From an uncultured Clostridia bacterium (GTDB lineage: Bacteria > Bacillota > Clostridia > TANB77 > CAG-508), in NCBI GenBank assembly GCA_947642355.1, contig CANRSD010000011.1, forward strand, positions 1-46,303: a stretch of 46,303 nucleotides of DNA, given 5' to 3'. Below the pieces are notes generated by a model that was not told where the DNA came from, ran no database searches, and saw only the letters and a list, made by a program, of their open reading frames with translations. Of the stretch, positions 20,451 to 29,882 are shown piece after piece. Each line of letters opens with the position of its first letter. Position 1 is the first letter of the stretch. Made by a program: the position numbers and the translations under genes.

Positions 20451-20758
20451 TATTCCCTACCATCTCCCAAACTATTATTTCTTGTTCTTACTTCTCTTCG
20501 TATTTCTAAAACTTCTATTTCTAATAAGCCTGTACATTTAACAATTTCTTGAATTTTAGTATTATTATTTATTAACCTTATTGCTTCTGCTTTTCTTATC
20601 ATATATTTTACACTGGCTTGCAATTCTCTTAGTTTTAATTTATCTTCCTTAGTAATTCCATCATTATATATATTTTCAGATATAAATCTATTTGCTCTTT
20701 TATATTCACTAAATGATATACAAATTTTAACAAATAAAGTTATTTCATCTATTCCCCC
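20450..20758 (-). CDS. Short ORF without a recognisable start codon (possible HTH protein)
   Basis: About 100 codons are open in the same frame as the preceding gene, beginning directly after its TAA (20759-20761) and ending in TAA overlapping the rlmB ATG. The stretch is protein-like, with a helical, charged composition. Near its end, TKIQEIVKCTGLLEIEVLEI looks like a helix-turn-helix. No in-frame ATG, GTG or TTG occurs near the front. An ATG with a good AGGGGG site sits at the right place but in another frame and meets TAA after one codon. This may be a decayed gene, an unusual start or an uncorrected indel. Confidence 0.4.
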   Translation of the reverse strand, partial: GGIDEITLFVKICISFSEYKRANRFISENIYNDGITKEDKLKLRELQASVKYMIRKAEAIRLINNNTKIQEIVKCTGLLEIEVLEIRREVRTRNNSLGDGRE

Positions 20759-22540
20759 TTATATAAATTCAATTGCTTCTCCTAATACATCTAATTCTTC
20801 ATTAGGAAAACTTTTTATTTCAAAGTTTGCTTTAGATAATTCTATATATTGTTTTATATTTTTTATAGCACTATCTGTTAAAATATATTTATCTAACACT
20901 TTTTTAACCTTTCCTGAATACATTAAAAGCTCACTCTTCAACTTATTCTTTCTTTCAAATTTAATTTGACATTTTTTTGTCTCCATTACTTTTTTTCTAA
21001 TATTTTTGGCATTTTCCTCTGCCTTATTTATTCTTTTTTTTAGCTCTTCTGCCTCTTGAATTGAATACTTTACATCTTCATCGTCTTCTAAACATTCAGG
21101 ATCTATATTTTCTGATAATAATATTGGTGTTTTATGTTTTCTATTACGTCTATATTTAAAATTTTCAAATCTACCTTTGTCAATATCTAAAATCCTATTT
21201 GCAAAAATAGTTTCTTTCATATTAGGAGCATATTTTTTATGTAGTCTTTGAAATTGAAAATACGTTATTCTATCTTTATATTGTAAATTATTTTCCATTT
21301 TAACCTTATTTCTAAGAGCATCAAAGTCTGTAACTATTTGGTTTATTAAAATAGTCATTTTATCATTTTCCTCATTTTCTAATCGTGTATATCTTTCCCA
21401 GTTAGCATCTAATACTAAAGTTACAAATTGCTTTTTAGATAATATATATCCATATTTTTTATATAAATTTTCAAATTCCATAAGACTTATTAATTGCCCT
21501 TGTTCTAATCTATTTTCATTAATAATTATTTCTCTAATGCTTTCTATATATCCTTCAGGAATTTCAATATTATTTAATATTGTTGTATTATCATTTACAG
21601 TTCTAATTTTATTTAATGCCGAAGCTTCTATATCCAATATTTTATATGCAAATACATCTTGTGGTAATATTCCTCCATATTTTTCATATAACCTATAAAA
21701 TTCATCTTTTGTAATAGAATCTCCTATATGTAGATTTTCTTCAAGAATAACCCTTTCTCTTAATTCTCTTATATCTTTATATTTAATTTTATGTAAAAAT
21801 GAAGAAAAAACTATAATTGAATTACGCCTTAATCTATCGACTTCTAATATTTTTTGTGCAAATTCATTTTCTGATATTTCATTTCCATATTTATTATATA
21901 TCTCTTGAAACTTTTCATATGGAATTTGTTCTCCAATATGTATTTTTTCTTTATTCATTATAGTTAATTTTAGTTGATCATATTTTTCATCATCCTTATT
22001 GCCTTTTAAAACAACTAATTTCCTATTTGGTCTTTTACTATCTGTAACAGCTGACATTTTAGTTTCTAATATTTTTCCAACAAACATTTTAGACGATAAT
22101 TTTCCTCCAAAATTCTCATACATTTCAACAAAAGTTTCATAATCTATTTTATCTGGTTGTTCTATTTTATATATTGTTATTACTTTTTCTTTTATACTTG
22201 CAATTTCTTCATTAGAAATATATTCATTAACTAGTATTGTTACTTTTTTATATATTCCATGTTTAATAGTTTGAAATCTTATATCACCTATATCTAAAAA
22301 TATTCTTGCAAATTCTTTTTCTTCCATATTGGAACCATATTTTTTATATAATTCCTGATATTGACTATATGTAATCTCGTCATCAACATGTAAATTTTCT
22401 GCAAGTATCATTTCTTGTCTTTTATTTATAATATCTTCAGTCTCTAATTTGTTTTGTAAAGACAATAATGCAATCCTTGATAACATAATTGGTGCAATAA
22501 CTTTATCTAAATTAGGATTTTTTTGTAATTTTGCTTCCAT
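20759..22540 (-). CDS. Unrecognised protein with six tandem helical repeats
   Basis: 593 residues, soluble by appearance. Six units recur about every 73 residues (roughly 40-90, 117-165, 189-238, 259-308, 335-385, 409-459). Each carries a pattern like ENLxxGDxITYxEFxxLYKKYG followed by FAxxILDID. Conserved positions are aromatic or glycine in the YxKYG core and Phe-Ala before the last helix. The last 130 residues are Lys/Glu-rich coiled coil. I do not recognise the family and see no catalytic motif. The repeats suggest a binding scaffold. It lies between lepA and rlmB with short gaps. One CGG is out of phase (TCG GCA). Confidence 0.8.
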   Translation of the reverse strand: MEAKLQKNPNLDKVIAPIMLSRIALLSLQNKLETEDIINKRQEMILAENLHVDDEITYSQYQELYKKYGSNMEEKEFARIFLDIGDIRFQTIKHGIYKKVTILVNEYISNEEIASIKEKVITIYKIEQPDKIDYETFVEMYENFGGKLSSKMFVGKILETKMSAVTDSKRPNRKLVVLKGNKDDEKYDQLKLTIMNKEKIHIGEQIPYEKFQEIYNKYGNEISENEFAQKILEVDRLRRNSIIVFSSFLHKIKYKDIRELRERVILEENLHIGDSITKDEFYRLYEKYGGILPQDVFAYKILDIEASALNKIRTVNDNTTILNNIEIPEGYIESIREIIINENRLEQGQLISLMEFENLYKKYGYILSKKQFVTLVLDANWERYTRLENEENDKMTILINQIVTDFDALRNKVKMENNLQYKDRITYFQFQRLHKKYAPNMKETIFANRILDIDKGRFENFKYRRNRKHKTPILLSENIDPECLEDDEDVKYSIQEAEELKKRINKAEENAKNIRKKVMETKKCQIKFERKNKLKSELLMYSGKVKKVLDKYILTDSAIKNIKQYIELSKANFEIKSFPNEELDVLGEAIEFI

Positions 22541-22564
22541 ATATTACTCCTCTTACTATTATAA

Positions 22565-24384
22565 TTAACTTTCTTCATCATTAAGTTTAAGAACTGACAA
22601 AAATGCCTCCTGTGGTACTTCTACATTTCCAATTTGTCTCATTTTCTTCTTGCCTTTTTTCTGTTTCTCTAACAATTTTTTCTTTCTGGTAATATCTCCT
22701 CCATAACACTTAGCAAGTACATCTTTTCTCATAGCAGATATTGTTTCTCTTGCTATTATTTTTCCTGCTACTACAGCTTGAATAGGTATCTCAAATAATT
22801 GTTTTGGTATAACAGTTTTAAGTTTTTCTGCCATCTTTCTTCCTCTTTCATAAGCTGAATCTTTATGAACAATAAAAGAAAGTGCATCAACAGCTTCATT
22901 ATTTATATGTATATCTAATTTCACAAGTTCTGATCTTCTATATTCTTTAAATTCATAATCAACAGAAGCATATCCTTTAGTTTTAGATTTTATACAATCA
23001 AAAAAATCATAAATTATTTCATTTAATGGTAATTCATACTCTAGCACTACTCTTGTTTCTTCAATATACCTCATATTAACATAATTTCCACGTCTTTTTT
23101 GGCATACATCCATAACATTACCAACAAACTCTTTTGGTATCATTATTTCAGCTTTCATTATTGGTTCTTCTATATAACTTGTCTCTGTCTGCGGTGGTAA
23201 ATCTGCTGGATTATATATTTCTAATACTTCTCCATTCGTTTTATTTACTTTATAAATAACTGATGGTGCAGTAGTTATAAGTCCTAAATCAAACTCTCTT
23301 TCAATTCTTTCTATAATTATTTCTAAATGCAATAATCCCAAAAATCCACATCTAAATCCAAATCCTAATGCCACAGATGTTTCAGAATCATATTCTAATG
23401 CTGCATCATTTAATTTTAATTTCTCTAGTGCTTCTTTTAAGTTTTCATATTCACTTCCATCTACTGGATATAATCCACAATATACCATAGAATTTGCTTT
23501 TTTATATCCTGGTAATGCTTCTTCTGCTGGATTACTTTTTAATGTTATTGTATCACCAACATGTAAATCTGATACAGTTTTTACACTTGCTGCAATATAT
23601 CCGAACTTCTCCTGATTCTAATTTATCTGTTGAAACATAAGAGCCCGCACCAAAATATCCAACTTCAGTTACTGTAAAACTTTTACCTGTTGCCATAAAT
23701 AAAATTTCATCATTAGGCTTAACTGTTCCTTCTTTAACTCTTACAAAACTTAAAGCTCCTTTATAATTATCATAATAAGAATCAAAAATTAAACATTGTA
23801 ACTTATTTTTACTATTACCACTTGGTGATGGTATAGATTTTACAATTCTTTCTAAAACTTCTTCTACATTTAAACCTGTTTTAGCAGAAATACATGGAGC
23901 ATCTATTGCTGGTATTCCAATTACATCTTCTATTTCTTTTTTTACTTCTTCTGGTCTTGCATTTGGAAGATCTACTTTATTTATTACAGGAACAATTTCT
24001 AAATTATCATCAATTGCTAAATATACATTTGCTAATGTTTGAGCTTCTACTCCTTGTGTACTATCAACAACTAAGATTGCTCCTTCACAGGCCGCCAAAC
24101 TTCTTGAAACTTCATAATTAAAATCAACATGTCCAGGTGTATCTATTAAATTAAATATATATGTCTTTCCATCTTTAGCTTTATAGTTCATTTTAACAGC
24201 TTGAGATTTTATAGTTATTCCTCTTTCTCGTTCTATATCCATATTATCTAATACTTGAGCTTCCATTTCTCTTTTATCTAAAGCTCCTGTCATTTCAATT
24301 ATTCTATCTGCTAGTGTAGACTTTCCATGATCTATATGTGCTATTATACTAAAATTTCTAATTAAATCTTGTTTTTCTCCGCAT
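22565..24384 (-). CDS. lepA: Elongation factor 4 LepA (two CGG +1 sites)
   Basis: About 605 residues, the family length. The G domain has [28 protein letters not shown] and NKVDLP; the LepA-specific C-terminal domain has [20 protein letters not shown]. LepA is a ribosome-associated GTPase. Two in-frame CGG triplets interrupt it. One is codon 2 (ATG CGGA, ccg 24379), directly after a start with a GGAGGA site 4 bases before it. The other (ccg 23601) gives [12 protein letters not shown], a strongly conserved stretch. Without +1 reading the start ATG leads to a stop within nine codons. This is one of the clearest cases for recoding. Confidence 0.93.
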
Positions 24385-24449
24385 ATCTCCTCCTACTTAA
24401 CATAAGCAATTATAACATATTAATAAAACTCTATCAACATATATGAACA

Positions 24450-26204
24450 TTATTTTTTTACCTGCCATTTAAAAATTATATTGCCAAAATTATAATTTTT
24501 ATCTATAGTCCAAATGTCTATTCCACCTTGACTTAATCCATATAAAACTGAATTTACATTAGACATTGGGGCTATAAACAATTCAATAGATTTTGGAATT
24601 CCATATCCAAAATAATTAGATTTACCATCTATATAATATATATAATTATAATTCAAATATCCTCCAGCAATCTGATTTGGCTTACTAGAATTTATATTCC
24701 CTATATTATAAGCAAATTCTATAGTATTTACATTATCTAATTTTTGAGAAGTCAAATTATAATAAGTTCCTCCTAAAATTCCTCCAACAGTTTCATGATT
24801 CCCCGTTATTGTACCTGTATTATATAAGTAACTCATTTTTATATTCCTCTTTAGTTCATCCCAAGCAGCTCCACAAATTCCTCCTGCACATTTATTAGCT
24901 GTTATATTTCCTGAATTATAACTATATTTTGCTACATCTCCAAAAAAGCAATATGCACTATAACCAATTAATCCTCCTGCATATTCACTCTCAGCTTTTA
25001 TATCAGAAGTATTATAGCAATATTCTAAATGTCCTGAAACATTATATCCTATTATTCCCCCAACAAAATTTTTGCCTAAAATACTCGAAAAATTTGAAGA
25101 ATTTTTTATATATCCATAATTACATCCAACAATTCCTCCAATATTATTTTTTCCACTACAATTTATTGATACATTATTTATACAGTTTTCAATAGTTCCA
25201 TTATAATTAACCGCAGCAATCGCTCCAGTATTATTTCCAGAATTTACTATTTCTCCACTCACAGTTAAATTTTTAATTGTACCAGATACTTCTCCAAACA
25301 AACCTTGTTTATCTAAAGAAGAATTTATATATAAATTATAAATTGTTTTATTATTTCCTTCAAATATTCCTTTAAAACTTTGATTTGTCCCTATCGGAAC
25401 CCAACTTTCAGTATTAGAAGAACATACAGAATTTAAATTAATATCATTTAATAAATACACATTATTTTCTTCCAAACCATTATTATTAACTAATTCTCTA
25501 AATTTTAAAAGATCTGCAACATCATATATTCTTGTTCTATTTGCTATATATTTACCTGATGTTTTCTTATTACCATAAAAATCACTAGCAATTACATATA
25601 CTTCTCCATAAAAATCCAAATCTGATACATTTATATAAAGTTCTTCTGTTCTATCTTTAACAAACCATTCATCATACACAATTGTTTTATATAGTTTTCC
25701 TGATATATATACTTCAAATTTTTGAACACCAGTTAAATTATCTCTTGATTTAATTATAAGACTAGAACCATTATTATCTGTACCTCTTACAATTATCCTT
25801 AAATTATCAAATTTCTTATCAATTAAAAATATATAACTTGTTTTATTATCATATAAATCTGAAACTTCTACTTTATACCATCCACTTATATCAAACTTAG
25901 TATTATTTTCAAAATCAATCCCTTCATTTTCAAATACTTTTTCTTTAGAATTAAACCAATATTTTGCATATTTAATACCAGTATTATCATTATAATTTAT
26001 AGTTACATCTGTATTAAAATTTTCATAGTCAACATCATACTTTCTATTATTTATAGATGGTTTTTCATTATCTGCTTTTTGTATATGTATTACTTCTTTA
26101 GAAGTTTCTATAACATATTTTGCATAAATTTCAACAAATTTTATAAAGAATAATATATTACATATTATAATTATAAAAATAATTTTACTTAATAGTTTCT
26201 TCAA
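24450..26204 (-). CDS. Secreted GLUG-repeat adhesin-like protein
   Basis: 584 residues. A signal or anchor helix (about 5-30) is followed by an Ig-like region (about 50-225). From about 230 there is a region opening VADLLKFRELVNNN and VYLLNDINLNS, then at least six GLUG-type beta-helix repeats such as GGIIGYN, GGLIGYS, GGILGGTYY. Proteins of this type are surface or secreted adhesins in gut Firmicutes. The gene overlaps the preceding anchored protein by 20 bases, so the two are translated together. Two CGG triplets are out of phase. The ligand is unknown. Confidence 0.78.
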   Translation of the reverse strand: MKKLLSKIIFIIIICNILFFIKFVEIYAKYVIETSKEVIHIQKADNEKPSINNRKYDVDYENFNTDVTINYNDNTGIKYAKYWFNSKEKVFENEGIDFENNTKFDISGWYKVEVSDLYDNKTSYIFLIDKKFDNLRIIVRGTDNNGSSLIIKSRDNLTGVQKFEVYISGKLYKTIVYDEWFVKDRTEELYINVSDLDFYGEVYVIASDFYGNKKTSGKYIANRTRIYDVADLLKFRELVNNNGLEENNVYLLNDINLNSVCSSNTESWVPIGTNQSFKGIFEGNNKTIYNLYINSSLDKQGLFGEVSGTIKNLTVSGEIVNSGNNTGAIAAVNYNGTIENCINNVSINCSGKNNIGGIVGCNYGYIKNSSNFSSILGKNFVGGIIGYNVSGHLEYCYNTSDIKAESEYAGGLIGYSAYCFFGDVAKYSYNSGNITANKCAGGICGAAWDELKRNIKMSYLYNTGTITGNHETVGGILGGTYYNLTSQKLDNVNTIEFAYNIGNINSSKPNQIAGGYLNYNYIYYIDGKSNYFGYGIPKSIELFIAPMSNVNSVLYGLSQGGIDIWTIDKNYNFGNIIFKWQVKK

Positions 26205-26713
26205 TTACTTCCTCCTCTTGCACAGCTTGCACTAAAACTTTTATTTTTAAATTATCACTCATAATTTCTTTAGAACTTGTATCATATAAAATCTCTGCTC
26301 TATAATCATTTTGATTCTTAATTATATCTAAAGTTTCAAGGTTTATAATTTTATTATTTTTAAGTTCTAATTTCTCTTCTATTCCATTACTCTTCTTATA
26401 CAAATTAATTAATATTGGTGCATTCTCTTGTGACAATTCAAAAAAAATATAATACCTAAAATTTATATCAGAAATAAAATTACCATCAAAATTTTTAATA
26501 CTAAACTCATATGAATACTTATTTGAATTTAAACATTCTATATTCATTTCACTTTCTCCATCAAAAATCAAAATAGGTTTTGCAACATCTGAACTTACTA
26601 TTGTATTATCACTTTTACTATATTTAGAATATGTAAATTTCATCTTTACAAAAAATATTAAAATGAAAACACCAAAAAAAACACAAATAATTTTTTTAAT
26701 ATGTCTTTTCAAA
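26185..26713 (-). CDS. Membrane-anchored extracytoplasmic protein, SipW/TasA-like N-terminus
   Basis: About 175 residues. A basic N-terminus and one hydrophobic helix (IICVFFGVFILIFFVKM) are followed by YSKYSKSDNTIVSSDVAKP. This resembles the region after the signal peptide in camelysin/TasA-like exported proteins, though similarity is limited. The rest is beta-rich with no recognised motif. The start was placed at TTG 26713, with GGAGG about 5 bases before it; the in-frame ATG at 26724 overlaps that site. Transcribed from the promoter at 26801-26829 and coupled by overlap to the GLUG protein, so it may be its partner or anchor. Confidence 0.62.
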
Positions 26714-26790
26714 CTTTCCTCCATATCTAATATTTAATCATTGATTATAAGTAGCGAATTTGCTACAAGAAATAAAATTTAAATCGAATA

Positions 26791-26842
26791 AATTGCTATT
26801 ATATTAACATAATCTTTTCAAAATGTCAACATAATAGCAATT
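26791..26842. repeat. Inverted repeat enclosing a promoter
   Basis: The arms AATTGCTATTAT (26791-26802) and ATAATAGCAATT (26831-26842) are perfect 12-base complements with 28 bases between, and flanking bases extend the match imperfectly. The arms border a complete minus-strand promoter. It could be an operator, a long-loop terminator or a small invertible element. Confidence 0.6.
26801..26829 (-). promoter_or_regulatory. Sigma-A type promoter for the surface-protein pair
   Basis: Minus strand: TTGACA (26824-26829), a 17-base spacer and TAATAT (26801-26806), about 85 bases before the start of the anchored protein gene. It lies inside the inverted repeat at 26791-26842. Confidence 0.65.
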
Positions 26843-26858
26843 ATTTTCGAATGCATTA

Positions 26859-28645
26859 TTATATATTTAAATCTGTATAATAATTACTTACAATTGAACC
26901 AATAGTTACTGTACCATTTCCTCCTGCTCCACCATATCTATGTGTACCTTTTGAAGCAACTGCACCATTAGCGTTTATTTCATTTTTAAAATTATCTTTT
27001 GGTTTACCTAAAAAGAAAACATTTATACTTCCTCCACCAGATGCTCCTCCACAAACATAGGCATCATATTGAGCTGTTGAACCAATTGAAGTTAAATTAC
27101 CTATATATGAATCAGAATTTATTAAAATTACTAATAATCCTCCTGTACCATTTTGAGCACGACGTGTAGCTGCTCCACTAGGATTTCCTGCACCAGAACC
27201 TGCTGATCCTGGAAATGATGGGTGATTTCCTGGAACTCCTCCCGCTCCTCCAAGTGAACTTCCCGCTTGCCCTGCTGGAAAAGTCTCTCCATAACCAGCA
27301 GCAGCTCCTCCTCCTGCCCCTCCTGAATATGATGTAGCATTTCCTCCTGCTCCTGAAACACTTCTTGCTAAGTCACCTCCTCCAGAACCTCCTCCTCCAA
27401 GAGCTCTTTTAGAAATATCTCTTCCATTACCCCCAGCTCTACCATTAACAGCTCCTGAAACTCTTGCAGCCCCTACGCCACCAACATTTGGTACAAACTC
27501 ATAAGTCCCATCTAAATTTTTCAATAAATACACATTTTGACCTTCTGCCTTTGCTCCTCTTGCTGTCATACTTATTGTTCCATTATTTGTTAGTGTTCCG
27601 TTCACAATATAAAAACATTCCTTTTGGTCCGCCATATCCTCCGGCTGCTTGCTACTGCTGTTAATATTGTATCTTCTCCTATACTTAAATTTCCTTCTAT
27701 TTTTAATATTACTGTATTTTTTGCATAAATACTAGATGTTGCTACATCATTTTGATTCCCTACTGAATATGTTTTTCCATCACTTGATACCTCTAAATCT
27801 GTTATAGTACTTATATCTGTTTCTACTCCATTTATCTTTACTTTTCCATTTGCTCCTAGTTCTGTACTTAATTCTAAATCTCCATCTACTCTTATTACAT
27901 TAAAATTATATACTTCTTCTTCATATACTGTTTCTTCTGTTATACTACTATCTGTTGTTCCTTTTACTCTTATCATCTTTTTTCCACCACTATCCATTGC
28001 TTCTATTCCACTTAATATATCATCTCTTATTGGTGCTGCATTTACTACTTCTTCACTTGTAATTTTTATACTTCTTCCGATTACTTGCTTTTATTCTAAA
28101 TACAAACTTGCCATTATCTTCTACTTTAAACATTTGTGAATTTTGTCCGATTAGTTTCATCTTCTATTTTTTCTACTTTTTCTTTGTCTATTGCTTCTAT
28201 ACTTTCTATTGTTGCTTTTCCTTTTACTTCTCCTATTACTTGCAATTTTACTTCTAATGCTATTTCTTCTGTTGTTCTTAATATAACTACTCCTGTTGGC
28301 TTTTCCCCTTCTATCTTTTTTCCTACTATTACATTATTTTCTTCATCTATTTCAAAACTATGTTCTTTATATTCTCCATCTATTGTTCCTCCTACTACAT
28401 CTACATCTATTCCTTCTAATTCATTTAATGTATTTTCTATATCTTCTTTACTTAATTCTTTTCCTACTTTATCTTGTTCCATTTGAAGGTTTGCAATTTT
28501 TAATTCTATCTCTTCTTTTATACTTGCTCTTTCCGTTTCATCTGTTGCTTTCTCTGCTTTCTCTATTATTCCATCTTGTCCCACTATTGAATTTAGAGAC
28601 ACTCCGAGCTAAAATAAGCAGTATAATAATCGTGTTTTTATTTAC
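26859..28645 (-). CDS. Prepilin-like glycine-rich surface protein, cassette 3 (five CGG +1 sites; no start codon)
   Basis: The recoded frame is about 593 residues. Its organisation matches cassette 2: a truncated prepilin-like helix, a Glu/Lys-rich region, a beta-rich domain, then a glycine-rich C-terminus ending GTVTIGSIVSNYYTDLNI. In-frame CGG triplets at ccg 27598, 27641, 28077, 28147 and 28604 must be read as Gly; a further CGG at 27629 is out of phase (GGC GGA) and is read normally. The merged length carries exactly five extra bases. The frame opens after TAA 28646-28648 with no start codon. The next feature upstream is a promoter facing the other way. The first two thirds are near-identical to cassette 2; the glycine-rich part is different. 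Probably a silent allele. Confidence 0.65.
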
Positions 28646-28655
28646 TTATGACGAA
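28608..28655 (-). repeat. Conserved 5' boundary repeat of cassette 3
   Basis: Third copy of the 48-bp boundary. It ends at 28655, one base before the -35 element of the divergent plus-strand promoter, with unrelated sequence beyond. Confidence 0.55.
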
Positions 28656-28656
28656 C

Positions 28657-28685
28657 TTGAAGTTTTTCCATTTTTATGATACAAT
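28657..28685 (+). promoter_or_regulatory. Promoter of the orphan plus-strand gene
   Basis: TTGAAG (28657-28662), a 17-base spacer and TACAAT (28680-28685). The gene's ATG at 28753 follows a GGAGG site. Confidence 0.65.
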
Positions 28686-28752
28686 TATATAATCTATAGA
28701 AACTATTAACTATGTAGGAGTATGCTCTTACATCACAAATGGAGGTAAAAAT

Positions 28753-29412
28753 ATGAAAAATCGCCCCTACAGACCAATTAAAATTTGTAACTCTTCTAAC
28801 AGTCGGATAATAACCCGACGATGCATAACACGCTGGGCAAGAAATCGACATTATAACAACATCTTTTTTGAAAGAACTTTTAGAAATGAAGAAATAGAAA
28901 GATTGTTAAAATTAAAAAAGACAATTGAATCTATTGAATTCGACATTTTTGACGATTTAAATACTACATTAAACTCTTTTATAGAATTAATTAATGTTAT
29001 AACAGAGTTCTATGATTATAGACCCTTAAAGGTCATTACAGAAAAAGATCTTGTTGATTGTTTTAATGATTTTTTGAAAGAAGTTATAAGAAGGAATTCA
29101 GAAGTTCCCATAGGGTATCGAAACAGATCAAAACCTAACGAAAGAGTTACTGACAAAAACCTACTTTTTGGAGACGCTAAAGAAGTAAAAGGAAATGCTG
29201 TTGGAATTATTAAAGAGTATAATGGAAAAAAATATAAAATTCTTGTAAAAATGACTCCAATATTCAGATGGCGCAAAGGAACTGTAAAAAATATCGAAAA
29301 CAAAAAAGTAATGTTACGGCAAAGCGTTATTAGAAGTACTTCTAATAATATAAAATATGAATTAGTTAAAGCCTGTGATATCATTCTAAAAAAATGTATG
29401 GTTTCTAACTAA
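28753..29412 (+). CDS. Orphan plus-strand protein of unknown function (uses CGG in frame)
   Basis: 219 residues with a strong GGAGG site before ATG 28753. The first 38 residues are very basic and Asn/Arg-rich (RRCITRWARNRHYNN); the middle is helical; the end is Lys-rich. I do not recognise it. It is the only plus-strand gene. Unlike its neighbours it has several CGN and C-ending codons, and it contains two in-frame CGG triplets (28804-28806, 29317-29319) that are needed as Arg to keep the frame open. A +1 reading at the first gives AGT CGGA TAA, a stop at codon 19. It may be a recent arrival written in the standard code, or an exception to the recoding. Confidence 0.6.
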   Translation: MKNRPYRPIKICNSSNSRIITRRCITRWARNRHYNNIFFERTFRNEEIERLLKLKKTIESIEFDIFDDLNTTLNSFIELINVITEFYDYRPLKVITEKDLVDCFNDFLKEVIRRNSEVPIGYRNRSKPNERVTDKNLLFGDAKEVKGNAVGIIKEYNGKKYKILVKMTPIFRWRKGTVKNIENKKVMLRQSVIRSTSNNIKYELVKACDIILKKCMVSN

Positions 29413-29436
29413 AGTCTTTAGGTTTATCCGAAAATG

Positions 29437-29480
29437 CAAGTAGCTTAATGAATGTTAAAAAACGTCCATTAAGCTACTTG
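29437..29480. terminator. Long inverted repeat between the orphan gene and rnpB
   Basis: The 14-base arms CAAGTAGCTTAATG (29437-29450) and CATTAAGCTACTTG (29467-29480) are perfect complements. The loop contains six T on the minus strand. It lies between the 3' ends of two convergent units and is probably a bidirectional terminator, although the T tracts outside the arms are weak. Confidence 0.5.
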
Positions 29481-29490
29481 TATTTATAAA

Positions 29491-29836
29491 AGCAAACAAT
29501 AAGCCGGGTTCTGTTTTAAATAGTCATTTATCTAGGATATATATTGCTATATATCTCAAGCCACTCATGTACTAACTAGACTAAACGAGTAGTTTTTATA
29601 AGTCTATATATACAAGGTGTTGCTCCAGATAGGGTTTACATTGACGCGTTGTATCACTACCACGCCGGTAAGCTCTTACCTCACCTTTTCACCATTGCCA
29701 TATAAAAATATGGCTGTTATTTTCTGTTGCACTTTCCCTAAGGTTACCCTCGCTTGACGTTATCAAGTATCCTTACTCTATGGAGCCCGGACTTTCCTCT
29801 CGCAAAGCCTTTCGACTTTTGCCAGCGACTATTTTG
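29491..29836 (-). ncRNA. rnpB: RNase P RNA, bacterial class A
   Basis: The conserved blocks are present on the minus strand in order: GAGGAAAGTCCGGGC near the 5' end, GCGAGGGTAACC, then CAACAGAAAATAACAGCC, GGTAAGAGCTTACCGG, and ACAGAACCCGGCTTA at the 3' end. About 346 nt, normal for the catalytic RNA that matures tRNA 5' ends. A good promoter precedes it. Confidence 0.95.
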
Positions 29837-29853
29837 ATTACTTTTACATTACT

Positions 29854-29882
29854 ATTATATATTAAAATTAAAGTTTATTCAA
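29854..29882 (-). promoter_or_regulatory. Promoter of rnpB
   Basis: Minus strand: TTGAAT (29877-29882), a 17-base spacer and TATAAT (29854-29859), about 18 bases before the 5' end of RNase P RNA. Confidence 0.75.

Noticed and set aside
28642-28851. Minus-strand ORF of 69 codons overlapping the plus-strand gene start
   Set aside because: It covers the promoter and basic N-terminus of the plus gene, has no ribosome binding site and ends inside the conserved cassette boundary.
29437-29480. Inverted repeat as a mobile-element end
   Set aside because: There is only one copy, no target duplication is visible and it lies between convergent 3' ends, so a terminator is more likely.
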